A DNA stretch of 64,000 bases, taken from assembly GCA_018655275.1 (NCBI GenBank), contig JABIJZ010000008.1:1-64000 (forward strand), in the 5' to 3' direction. The stretch comes from Candidatus Peregrinibacteria bacterium (lineage in GTDB: Bacteria; Patescibacteriota; Gracilibacteria; UBA1369; LOWO2-01-FULL-3). The notes under the pieces were generated by a model. It had not been told where the DNA came from and did no database searches. It worked only from the letters and a program-made list of their open reading frames with translations. Of the stretch, positions 1 to 6,454 are shown piece after piece (positions within the stretch are counted from its first letter, which is position 1; each line of letters starts with the position of its first letter). Both the position numbers and the translations under genes were made by a program.

Positions 1-218
1 CAAACAATCTCACTTATTGTGACTCAGTTTTCAACAGCCACGACTGCTTCGGATGCGTGGGCTTAAGCCATGGCGAATACCAAATCCTCAACAAGAAATA
101 CGAAAAAGAAGAGTACTTCAAAAAAGTCGAAGAAATAAAAGCTCAAATGCAACAAGACAACGAATGGGGTCAATGGTACGATTCGACATACGAAGAAGTC
201 CTCACGTACGGCCTCTAG
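1..218 (+). CDS. C-terminal fragment of Cys-rich zinc-ribbon-like protein (5' end outside window)
   Basis: Frame 3 is open from the window edge to a TAG at 216-218, giving the last 71 residues of a protein whose start lies outside. It is recognisable because it repeats the C-terminal module of the full-length Cys-rich protein at 35458-36744: a DCFGC motif, then GEYQILNKKYEKEEY, matching DCFGS and QEFCILNKKYSEDEY there. The function is unknown; clustered Cys suggests metal binding. The stop overlaps the stop of the convergent M23 gene in a palindromic CTAG. Confidence 0.8.
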   Translation, partial: NNLTYCDSVFNSHDCFGCVGLSHGEYQILNKKYEKEEYFKKVEEIKAQMQQDNEWGQWYDSTYEEVLTYGL

Positions 219-2095
219 TCATTCATAACCCTGTAGATAGCTTCAGCTACATCACTACGCTTCATCCCATTATCAGGCCAAGCCCGAAGGATGTTGTCGA
301 TGATTCCCTCATCTTTAGCGTGTTTGAAGTATTTAGCTGACCAAGAATCTTTAGGAACGTCCACGAAAGGATCTTCTTTCAAAGTCCCGTCGAGTCTTTC
401 GCCCATAGCAGAGAACAACATTCTCAAGAATTCAGACCTAGAAACAACTTTTCCAGGCTGGAATGTCCCATCATTATAACCACTAACTACTTTTCCTAAG
501 TATGCAGTAGATACGTATTTGTAAGACCAATCTGCTTGAGGAACGTCATAGAAAGGCAACGCTCCAACCTCCAATTGCTCACCTAAACCTTCGAAAATGA
601 ATCTCAAAGCTTCAGCACGAGTCACAGTATTTTCAGGTCGAAAAGTATTGTCCGGATATCCGCTAATAACACCTTCTTCAGCCAAATAAGTTATAGCATC
701 GTAGTTCTGATGATTTGTGGGAACGTCGGCAAATGAAGTCACAGCAGGAGTCTCGTCTTCTTCCTCAGAAACTTCCTCACCCTCTACAGTAAACCAATCT
801 GAGTAATATGTTTCATTTCCATACATAGCTTTTGCCCTTGCCCTACCAGAAGTAAGATTTCCTACCTTTATGTTAGCTTCACTACGATTGAAATTTGTTC
901 TTTCAAGGAGTCTATTGCTCACAACCCCCAAATTTTCAGTCAAAGAAACAACAACTACATCATCGAGCTGTCCTTCATAATCTTCGCCATTTTGGTCGAC
1001 CATTTTTAAAACAAAACTCGCATCACTTCCAACTTCATAAGAATTTAGAACATCAAATTCAAAAGAAACTTTCAATTCTTCAGGCTCAGCTTCAACTTCT
1101 GATTCAACCAAAGGTTCGTCAGAAACAGTCGAATCCGAAACAGCTTCAGTTTCAGCAACCTCGCCAGTCTCGGTCTCGGTTTCTGCAACAGTCTCAACCT
1201 CAGGTTCAGACGCTACAGTTGCACTCGCATCTTCATATTTTTGTGCATAGAGCATAGGGTTAACAGTAGTGGCTCTAGCTCTGTCAGCACCCAATCCAGC
1301 ATTCACAGCAGACCAGAAATTCAATCCAGCTGCATTTGCCTCAGACCAAGTAAAAGGCCAGTAAGGATGCCAGTCAGGCGAGTCATTATCCATTTGGAAA
1401 TGCAAATGAGGAGTAGTGGCAGTTCCAGTCTCTCCACTCAGTCCAATTTGATCTCCTTTACGAACAACATCACCTTGAGAGATCAAAACAGATCCCATAT
1501 GAGAATAAGATGAGTAGTAAGTAGTAACTTTATTGGGATCGTCATAAGACGGAAAGTTGTTATGTTCCAACACTATATGATAACCAAACCCACTATTAAT
1601 TTTACTAACCTTCACAGCAATACCATTTCCAATCGCGAATAGAGGTGTTCCATTAGGTAATTTCAAATCAACACCCAAGTGACTTCCCTCATATTCTGCA
1701 CTATCCAAGGAATAACTTCCCATGTAAGGCACGCTATAAGTGATTTTCGCATTTCTCAAATCCTCTGTTGCAGGATCTCCCCACTTCAAAGAATCAAAAG
1801 AAGTCCTAAAATCAACAGGACTATAATCCGGCAAATCAATAATTTTACTCGCAGGAATCCGAGAATAAACCTCATCATATTCTGCAGTAGTAAGTTGCGC
1901 CCAGTTTGGGACTTTTTGGACTGGAGCAACAGTTCCATCAAAAGGAGCATGCGTAACAGTAGGCAAAATACTTGCCTTCAATACGTTAGCGTTGTGCTCG
2001 ACCGCTAACACCGAAAGAGTCATAACTGCAGTGATCATTAGCCATGCAGTTCCTCTAAACCATCTTCGGTGCATCAGTAAATCATGTTTGTGCAT
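215..2095 (-). CDS. Exported M23-family metallopeptidase with three SLH-like domains
   Basis: 626 residues. An N-terminal hydrophobic segment after MHKHDLLMHRRWFRG looks like a signal peptide or anchor. A LytM/M23 domain (about residues 125-240) carries GSHLGVD and the HLHFQ motif, the usual zinc ligands of peptidoglycan endopeptidases. An acidic Glu/Val/Thr-rich linker (about 300-345) follows. The C-terminus holds three SLH-like repeats, each starting FxDVP and containing GYxDGTF-like turns, which in other bacteria bind cell-wall polymers. Likely role: wall-attached peptidoglycan remodelling. Activity against a specific cross-link cannot be read from sequence. The start is 28 nt or so below a TATAAT box and has no Shine-Dalgarno site, only an A-rich leader. 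Confidence 0.9.
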   Translation of the reverse strand: MHKHDLLMHRRWFRGTAWLMITAVMTLSVLAVEHNANVLKASILPTVTHAPFDGTVAPVQKVPNWAQLTTAEYDEVYSRIPASKIIDLPDYSPVDFRTSFDSLKWGDPATEDLRNAKITYSVPYMGSYSLDSAEYEGSHLGVDLKLPNGTPLFAIGNGIAVKVSKINSGFGYHIVLEHNNFPSYDDPNKVTTYYSSYSHMGSVLISQGDVVRKGDQIGLSGETGTATTPHLHFQMDNDSPDWHPYWPFTWSEANAAGLNFWSAVNAGLGADRARATTVNPMLYAQKYEDASATVASEPEVETVAETETETGEVAETEAVSDSTVSDEPLVESEVEAEPEELKVSFEFDVLNSYEVGSDASFVLKMVDQNGEDYEGQLDDVVVVSLTENLGVVSNRLLERTNFNRSEANIKVGNLTSGRARAKAMYGNETYYSDWFTVEGEEVSEEEDETPAVTSFADVPTNHQNYDAITYLAEEGVISGYPDNTFRPENTVTRAEALRFIFEGLGEQLEVGALPFYDVPQADWSYKYVSTAYLGKVVSGYNDGTFQPGKVVSRSEFLRMLFSAMGERLDGTLKEDPFVDVPKDSWSAKYFKHAKDEGIIDNILRAWPDNGMKRSDVAEAIYRVMND

Positions 2096-2125
2096 ATTCG
2101 TGTTGGTTTTTATTTTTTTTAATCA

Positions 2126-2135
2126 TATAATTATA
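2126..2135. promoter_or_regulatory. Palindromic divergent -10 box shared by tsaE and the M23 gene
   Basis: TATAATTATA is its own reverse complement. The plus-strand TATAAT (2126-2131) suits tsaE at 2158, and the minus-strand TATAAT (2130-2135) suits the M23 gene starting at 2095. The two boxes overlap by two bases, so polymerase can probably occupy only one at a time. The intergenic space is just 62 bp. Inferred from sequence only. Confidence 0.7.
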
Positions 2136-2157
2136 CCAAATTTAAGGAACAAAATCA

Positions 2158-2580
2158 ATGAGCATAACCTCAACACAATCAGAGGAAGAAACCATATCTT
2201 TGGCAAAAGATTTCCTGAAAACACTCCCGAAAGAAAAGAACTGCATCTGCCTATTCGGTGACTTGGGTAGCGGCAAAACAGTCTTTGTGAAAGGCATAGC
2301 CAAAGCCCTAGGAATAGAGGGCTACAGCATCAAAAGCCCTACATATACATTAATAAGGGAATACACTCACAAGAAAGGCAAATTGATCCATATAGACCTA
2401 TACAGGCTCGAAGCAGCAGACGACCTTATCACAGAGCAGATAGACGAATTTTTGAGCGACAAGGACACCTTAGTAGTAATAGAATGGGCTGACAGAATGA
2501 CAGACGACCTTCCCGAAGAAAGAGCCGAGATTTGTTTCGAATACATCGATGAAAAATCCAGAAAAATCACAGTCTTTTAG
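2158..2580 (+). CDS. tsaE: TsaE, ATPase of the tRNA t6A modification complex
   Basis: 140 residues, normal for the family. The Walker A loop GDLGSGKT lies near residue 35 and the family motif SPTYTL near residue 62, followed by HIDLYRL and VVIEWADR. In bacteria TsaE hydrolyses ATP to drive TsaB-TsaD in adding threonylcarbamoyl to A37 of ANN-decoding tRNAs. TsaB, TsaC and TsaD are not in this window. An AAGGA Shine-Dalgarno stands 9 nt before the ATG, one of the few clear ones here. Confidence 0.95.
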   Translation: MSITSTQSEEETISLAKDFLKTLPKEKNCICLFGDLGSGKTVFVKGIAKALGIEGYSIKSPTYTLIREYTHKKGKLIHIDLYRLEAADDLITEQIDEFLSDKDTLVVIEWADRMTDDLPEERAEICFEYIDEKSRKITVF

Positions 2581-2595
2581 TCACTAATCGATAAA

Positions 2596-3201
2596 ATGCA
2601 CTACACTCCAGAAGAAATAGTAGCTTTGTACAAAAAGTATCACACTCCAAGGAATGTGATAAAACACATGGTCAAAGTCGCAAAATACGCAAAAAAACTC
2701 ACGAAAAAGCTCTCGAAAAAAGGCCACAAAATAAACAAAAAATTAGTAGAAGAAGCAGCTTTGCTCCACGATTTAGTGCGAGTCTGTGATTTCCGAGAAC
2801 TTAGCCTAAAAAAACTCAAACAAACAGTCACATCAGAAGATTTGAAGCAATGGCTTCACCTCCGCGAAAAATATAAAACAATAGGCCATGTCAAAGCAGC
2901 AGCCCAAATCCTCAACAAGCTAGGCAGAAGAAAACTTGCAAGTCTCATAAAGAAACACGATTTCTTTGAAGTCGACAATCTCAAAACATGGGAAGAGAAA
3001 ATTTTATACTACGCTGACAAAAGAGTCGATGGCTACAGAATGGTATCGCTCAAACGCAGATTCAAAAAAGGGAAAAAGCGTAACCTTAGACCTGGAGAAA
3101 GCTTAAGGAAACTTCAAGCTATAGAGAAAAAAGTCTTCAAACTTGAACAAGAAATCAAGCAAGCACTAAAAGCTCCAACCAAACCCACAGCCAACCATTA
3201 G
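2596..3201 (+). CDS. HD-domain hydrolase, small, basic
   Basis: 201 residues with many Lys. The HD signature appears as LLHDLVRVCDF (about residues 56-66), with an upstream His in NVIKHMVKVA and a downstream KKHDFFEVDN and DKRVDGYR. This pattern fits the HD phosphohydrolase superfamily (metal-dependent phosphatases or phosphodiesterases). The substrate is unknown. It starts 15 nt after tsaE, so the two are probably co-transcribed. Its stop overlaps that of the convergent gene by 4 nt (TTAG). Confidence 0.8.
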   Translation: MHYTPEEIVALYKKYHTPRNVIKHMVKVAKYAKKLTKKLSKKGHKINKKLVEEAALLHDLVRVCDFRELSLKKLKQTVTSEDLKQWLHLREKYKTIGHVKAAAQILNKLGRRKLASLIKKHDFFEVDNLKTWEEKILYYADKRVDGYRMVSLKRRFKKGKKRNLRPGESLRKLQAIEKKVFKLEQEIKQALKAPTKPTANH

Positions 3202-4679
3202 TTCTTAGCAACTCTCTTTTCTGCGATCTTTTTGTTGTAGTAGTTCTTTGAAGACAGGATGTCGTTCATTGTATCCCTAGTCTGAGGTCCGAAAACTCCT
3301 GCACCTTGATCGTCCTTCTTGGCAACGATTCCATGGATCTGTTGGAACTTAAAGACAGCGTGTTCAGTCACACCATCATAAGAACCATTAGGAGTCTTTC
3401 TATAAAGATTGATACTAGCCAATTCAGTTTGTAGTCTTGTAACCTCAGGACCTTTAGTACCCCTGCTCAAAGTCTCATGCATAAAAGGAGTCAAAACAGC
3501 ACGGTTCTCAACCAACTTTTCAACCTCCTCGCTCGCATGAGCCACAGGAATAGCAACTTTCCCTGCCTTAAGTAAATCATTCAATTTCTTAGACAAAGCA
3601 GCTGAAGTCTTTGGACCAAAATAACCTGCACCCAAAGCCAATTTATTAGAAACAATATTGTTATCTTTTTGGAAAGCGTACACAGCATTGGAAGTAGATG
3701 TATCATAAGAACCACTTTCTTTTACAGTATAGCCAGCAACCTTCAGTAGTTTCTGAAGTTTCGTGATGTTATCAGCGTCTGTATCGTCAGGGCCTAGGTT
3801 TATTTTTGGAGATAGGTCTTCTTTTCTATTAAAAATAACATCCTCCAAACTTTCTCTGGTTTGTGAGCCAAAGTGCCCAGCACCAAGATCAGCTATGCTT
3901 TGAACCAAACCTTTGTCCTTTTGGAATAAATAAATAGCCATTCTGGTTTCATCTCCAAAATAACCATCAGCCTTTCCTTCATAATAACCAAGTTGCTTTA
4001 GATATTTTTGAAGTTCTTCTACATCATCACTATCGTCCAAATACCACAAATCTTCCTTGAACAATCGAGTTCGTTCAGGGGTCTTGGCTTCGTAATATTC
4101 AGGTATATAATAGTAGTCTTGAGATTCTTTCTCCCCACTAGAGTAACCAGGTATACTTACCTGTTCAACGATATTGTTATCTATGCCATGAATAGTTACA
4201 TTCACAGTCCTAACGCCCCAATTCAAAGCTCTTGAGAGTCCATTGTCTCCATATCCAAGCCATACATCTAATCGATCATGAGCCATATTACGTTCTCCAG
4301 CTTGTACGATAGCACCACCTCTGTCGTGCACAGATGTCATTCCAAGCCCTGGAATCTGCATCTTTGTCCCAAAGTTGTATTTCTTTGGAGCAGCGATCAT
4401 ACCCGGGAATACAGGCGTTCCATCCGCACCGTTCGTTCCTCGACCATTTAACCTGATATCACCCTGATAAGATCCAGTTACATAATGCAACTGACCTGGA
4501 AGGGGAGAGTAGTACGCAGTAATTATAAAGGTATGTTCGTATGGGTATTCGCTTACTTTTGCATACGCCACATTATCCCTGATTATTCTTGCCTGCACAG
4601 GCACATCTACCAACGAGAAATTAAAAAAGTAGGTAGATATGGTCGCAATGGTCAATAAAGACTTAGTAATATTTTTCAT
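3198..4679 (-). CDS. Exported 3D-domain protein with three peptidoglycan-binding repeats
   Basis: 493 residues with a signal-like start (MKNITKSLLTIATISTYFFN). Residues about 50-165 form a 3D/RlpA-like double-psi barrel: TAYYSPLPGQ, then VHDRGGAI and DRLDVWLG supply the conserved Asp residues typical of lytic transglycosylase-like 3D domains. Three PG_binding_1 repeats follow, each with an LQKxLxxxGYYxGxxDGxFGxxTxxAIxxFQ-type pattern (near residues 222, 305 and 413). Likely a wall-bound peptidoglycan-cleaving or -binding enzyme. It has an AT-rich leader without a Shine-Dalgarno site, like the other exported proteins here. Confidence 0.88.
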   Translation of the reverse strand: MKNITKSLLTIATISTYFFNFSLVDVPVQARIIRDNVAYAKVSEYPYEHTFIITAYYSPLPGQLHYVTGSYQGDIRLNGRGTNGADGTPVFPGMIAAPKKYNFGTKMQIPGLGMTSVHDRGGAIVQAGERNMAHDRLDVWLGYGDNGLSRALNWGVRTVNVTIHGIDNNIVEQVSIPGYSSGEKESQDYYYIPEYYEAKTPERTRLFKEDLWYLDDSDDVEELQKYLKQLGYYEGKADGYFGDETRMAIYLFQKDKGLVQSIADLGAGHFGSQTRESLEDVIFNRKEDLSPKINLGPDDTDADNITKLQKLLKVAGYTVKESGSYDTSTSNAVYAFQKDNNIVSNKLALGAGYFGPKTSAALSKKLNDLLKAGKVAIPVAHASEEVEKLVENRAVLTPFMHETLSRGTKGPEVTRLQTELASINLYRKTPNGSYDGVTEHAVFKFQQIHGIVAKKDDQGAGVFGPQTRDTMNDILSSKNYYNKKIAEKRVAKN

Positions 4680-4708
4680 GTTTGTTTTTGATTTTTGATT
4701 TTCAGAAA

Positions 4709-4714
4709 ATTATA
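4709..4714 (-). promoter_or_regulatory. -10 box (TATAAT) of the 3D/PG-binding gene
   Basis: The reverse complement reads TATAAT, 29 nt before the ATG at 4679. The leader between is A-rich (AAAATCAAAAATCAAAAAC) with no Shine-Dalgarno site. No convincing -35 was seen. Confidence 0.6.
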
Positions 4715-4758
4715 CCACAAAAACACCCCTAACGCTAAGCGCGAGAGGTTGCCGAATA

Positions 4759-4802
4759 TACTGAATATTGCCTAATTATGCAATAGAAAGTCAGATTCAG
4801 TA
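4759..4802. repeat. Nested inverted repeat in hexokinase 3' region
   Basis: An outer stem TACTGAAT (4759-4766) pairs with ATTCAGTA (4795-4802), and an inner stem TATTGC (4766-4771) pairs with GCAATA (4780-4785). It lies 17 nt past the hexokinase stop on the minus strand. There is no T-run after it, so it is not a classical intrinsic terminator. It could protect or end the hexokinase mRNA. Confidence 0.5.
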
Positions 4803-4818
4803 CAGCGAATGTGGCAGA

Positions 4819-6234
4819 CTACTCAGTTGTACTCTCCCTTAATAGCTTTGCAGCGAGAGCATAAACGAACGTTCCAACCAAACTTGCATTGTCTTTTACG
4901 GCATCGGCTCCATCACCGCTTACATTCAACTCAGAAAATACAAGCTCTACACGAGAACCTTCAAGCCCAGTGTTTATTGCTTCTAGAAACTGTGGATTTT
5001 TTGTGATAAGACTTCCATCAACAAAAAGAACAACGTCTTGATCAATATCCATAGTAATTCCTTTCAGCATATTTACAGCATAGTAAACACTTCTATCTAC
5101 AAATTTCCTTGCCAAAACCTTAAGGAAAACACGATCATATTCATCAACACTTTCAGGTAACTCCAATTCATTGCCATAAGCTAAATCAAAAATTAACTTT
5201 CCAGCAGCCTTATTTGATAGTTTTTGCAGCTCAATAGAAGTGGCATTGTCAGCTCCAAACAACTCAGAAACTGCAAATTTAAACGTGTCGCCCATCTTGG
5301 AACCAGCAACTAGGTGATCAATCGTCACGGTCTTTTCTGCCGTTGGTTGCTCTTTATCAAGATAAGATGGTTTAAATCTAGAATAATCGCCAAATTCTGT
5401 CACCCACCCATCTAAGTAGGAATTTGCCCCAGTCCCGATTATAAGTGAGCCACGAAGTTTATCCGCATACTCTCTAGATAGCTCAAAATAAGCACAACGA
5501 GCGGTGACGGTATCGTTAGGAGAAATAGCCATATGTATGTCTTCTTTTGCGGCAATTCCATGCTCACCAACAAAAGTTCCCAATGAATCTTCAACTTTAG
5601 TTGATCCATCTGTTAGCTCTGGACAAGTGTATTTACCAGGACGTAGGCACCCATCTTCTACCGGATGAGCAATGGTAGATCCCAAATCCAACTTTCCATC
5701 TTCTACAGCCTTCTTGAAAATTTCAAAAGAACCCTCTGGCAAAACCGCTTGCCAAAAATCTTCACCCTTCTCATAAGGCAGATCTTCAAACTCTTTAAAC
5801 CCAAGCATTCCAACATCTATATCACCAGTCCCGGAGATTCTTGCTTCACCTGCAATTATGTTTGTTCCTCCTATTGAAAGTGCGGCAACAGCAACATATG
5901 TTTCTTGGGTATGCCTTTGCAAAGCTTCCAAATGACCCTCTATATCCACCTCAAAAGGAACGACTCCATGCTCAGCACGACCCTCTCGATAATCTTCTGC
6001 TATCATCTCTGGAGTGACTGTATGATCAATAAAATCAGCATTTAAAGCAAATAAACCTTTTAAAATTTTCAACCCTGTTTCACTTCTAATTTTAGACACA
6101 TCGCCTCCACTTGCTTCAACATCTTTCAAACTTTCCAAGATCTGTGAAACCTCTGCTCCAGAAAAAGAAACTCCATCATCCACAAGAGCATCGACAATAG
6201 CATCACCTTCCGCATCCCAATCTAAATTACCCAT
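4819..6234 (-). CDS. Eukaryotic-type hexokinase family protein
   Basis: 471 residues, the size of a single-unit eukaryotic hexokinase rather than the usual bacterial ROK glucokinase. Landmarks in order: phosphate-1 loop IGGTN (121-125), NDT (240-242) corresponding to the catalytic Asp region, GTGAN (267-271) matching the hexokinase GTGTN motif, VDGSLI (405-410) matching DGS in the adenosine region, and an SGDGA loop near 439. All are in the expected order and spacing. Predicted to phosphorylate a hexose with ATP; the sugar is not clear. Hexokinase_1/2 domains are uncommon in bacteria. A non-catalytic role remains possible. Confidence 0.75.
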   Translation of the reverse strand: MGNLDWDAEGDAIVDALVDDGVSFSGAEVSQILESLKDVEASGGDVSKIRSETGLKILKGLFALNADFIDHTVTPEMIAEDYREGRAEHGVVPFEVDIEGHLEALQRHTQETYVAVAALSIGGTNIIAGEARISGTGDIDVGMLGFKEFEDLPYEKGEDFWQAVLPEGSFEIFKKAVEDGKLDLGSTIAHPVEDGCLRPGKYTCPELTDGSTKVEDSLGTFVGEHGIAAKEDIHMAISPNDTVTARCAYFELSREYADKLRGSLIIGTGANSYLDGWVTEFGDYSRFKPSYLDKEQPTAEKTVTIDHLVAGSKMGDTFKFAVSELFGADNATSIELQKLSNKAAGKLIFDLAYGNELELPESVDEYDRVFLKVLARKFVDRSVYYAVNMLKGITMDIDQDVVLFVDGSLITKNPQFLEAINTGLEGSRVELVFSELNVSGDGADAVKDNASLVGTFVYALAAKLLRESTTE

Positions 6235-6320
6235 ACAATAAAATTAAAAAATGGAGATAAACCTAGCAAAAAACCAGAGCTTACACAACCACATCTCAAA
6301 CCACTATAGGCATTTATTTA

Positions 6321-6454
6321 AAAGGGAGGGACTTAATATTTACGAAAATTTCGTTTAGCTTTTAAGGGGTCATGACCCCTTAAAACTAGTTCGACGAACA
6401 TGTTCGGAGGACTAGCCTGCTAAACAATTAGAGGAAATATTAATCACTCCCTTT
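6321..6454 (+). other. Branched inverted-repeat element A (three-way junction, two CATG-loop hairpins)
   Basis: The outer arms pair AAAGGGAG (6321-6328) with CTCCCTTT (6447-6454) and TTAATATTT (6333-6341) with AAATATTAA (6435-6443). Inside, GTTTAGC (6353-6359) pairs with GCTAAAC (6419-6425). Two hairpins sit in the junction: a perfect 26-base palindrome at 6360-6385 with CATG at its centre, and 6386-6415 with stem CTAGT/ACTAG, a tandem G.A step and a CGAA-CATG-UUCG tip. A small extra inverted repeat is ACGAAAATTTCGT (6342-6354). The right end abuts the stop codon of the ATPase gene. Element B at 17671 has the same plan with different bases. It may be a structured RNA, a terminator or a non-autonomous mobile repeat. 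No protein is encoded in 6235-6454. Confidence 0.75.

Noticed and set aside
53-340. 95-codon plus-strand frame at the left edge
   Set aside because: It overlaps two better frames: the Cys-rich fragment that ends at 218 and the end of the M23 gene. Its translation has no family features.
4759-4802. Intrinsic terminator for the hexokinase gene
   Set aside because: The nested stem is clear but there is no T-run after it on the minus strand; kept only as an inverted repeat.
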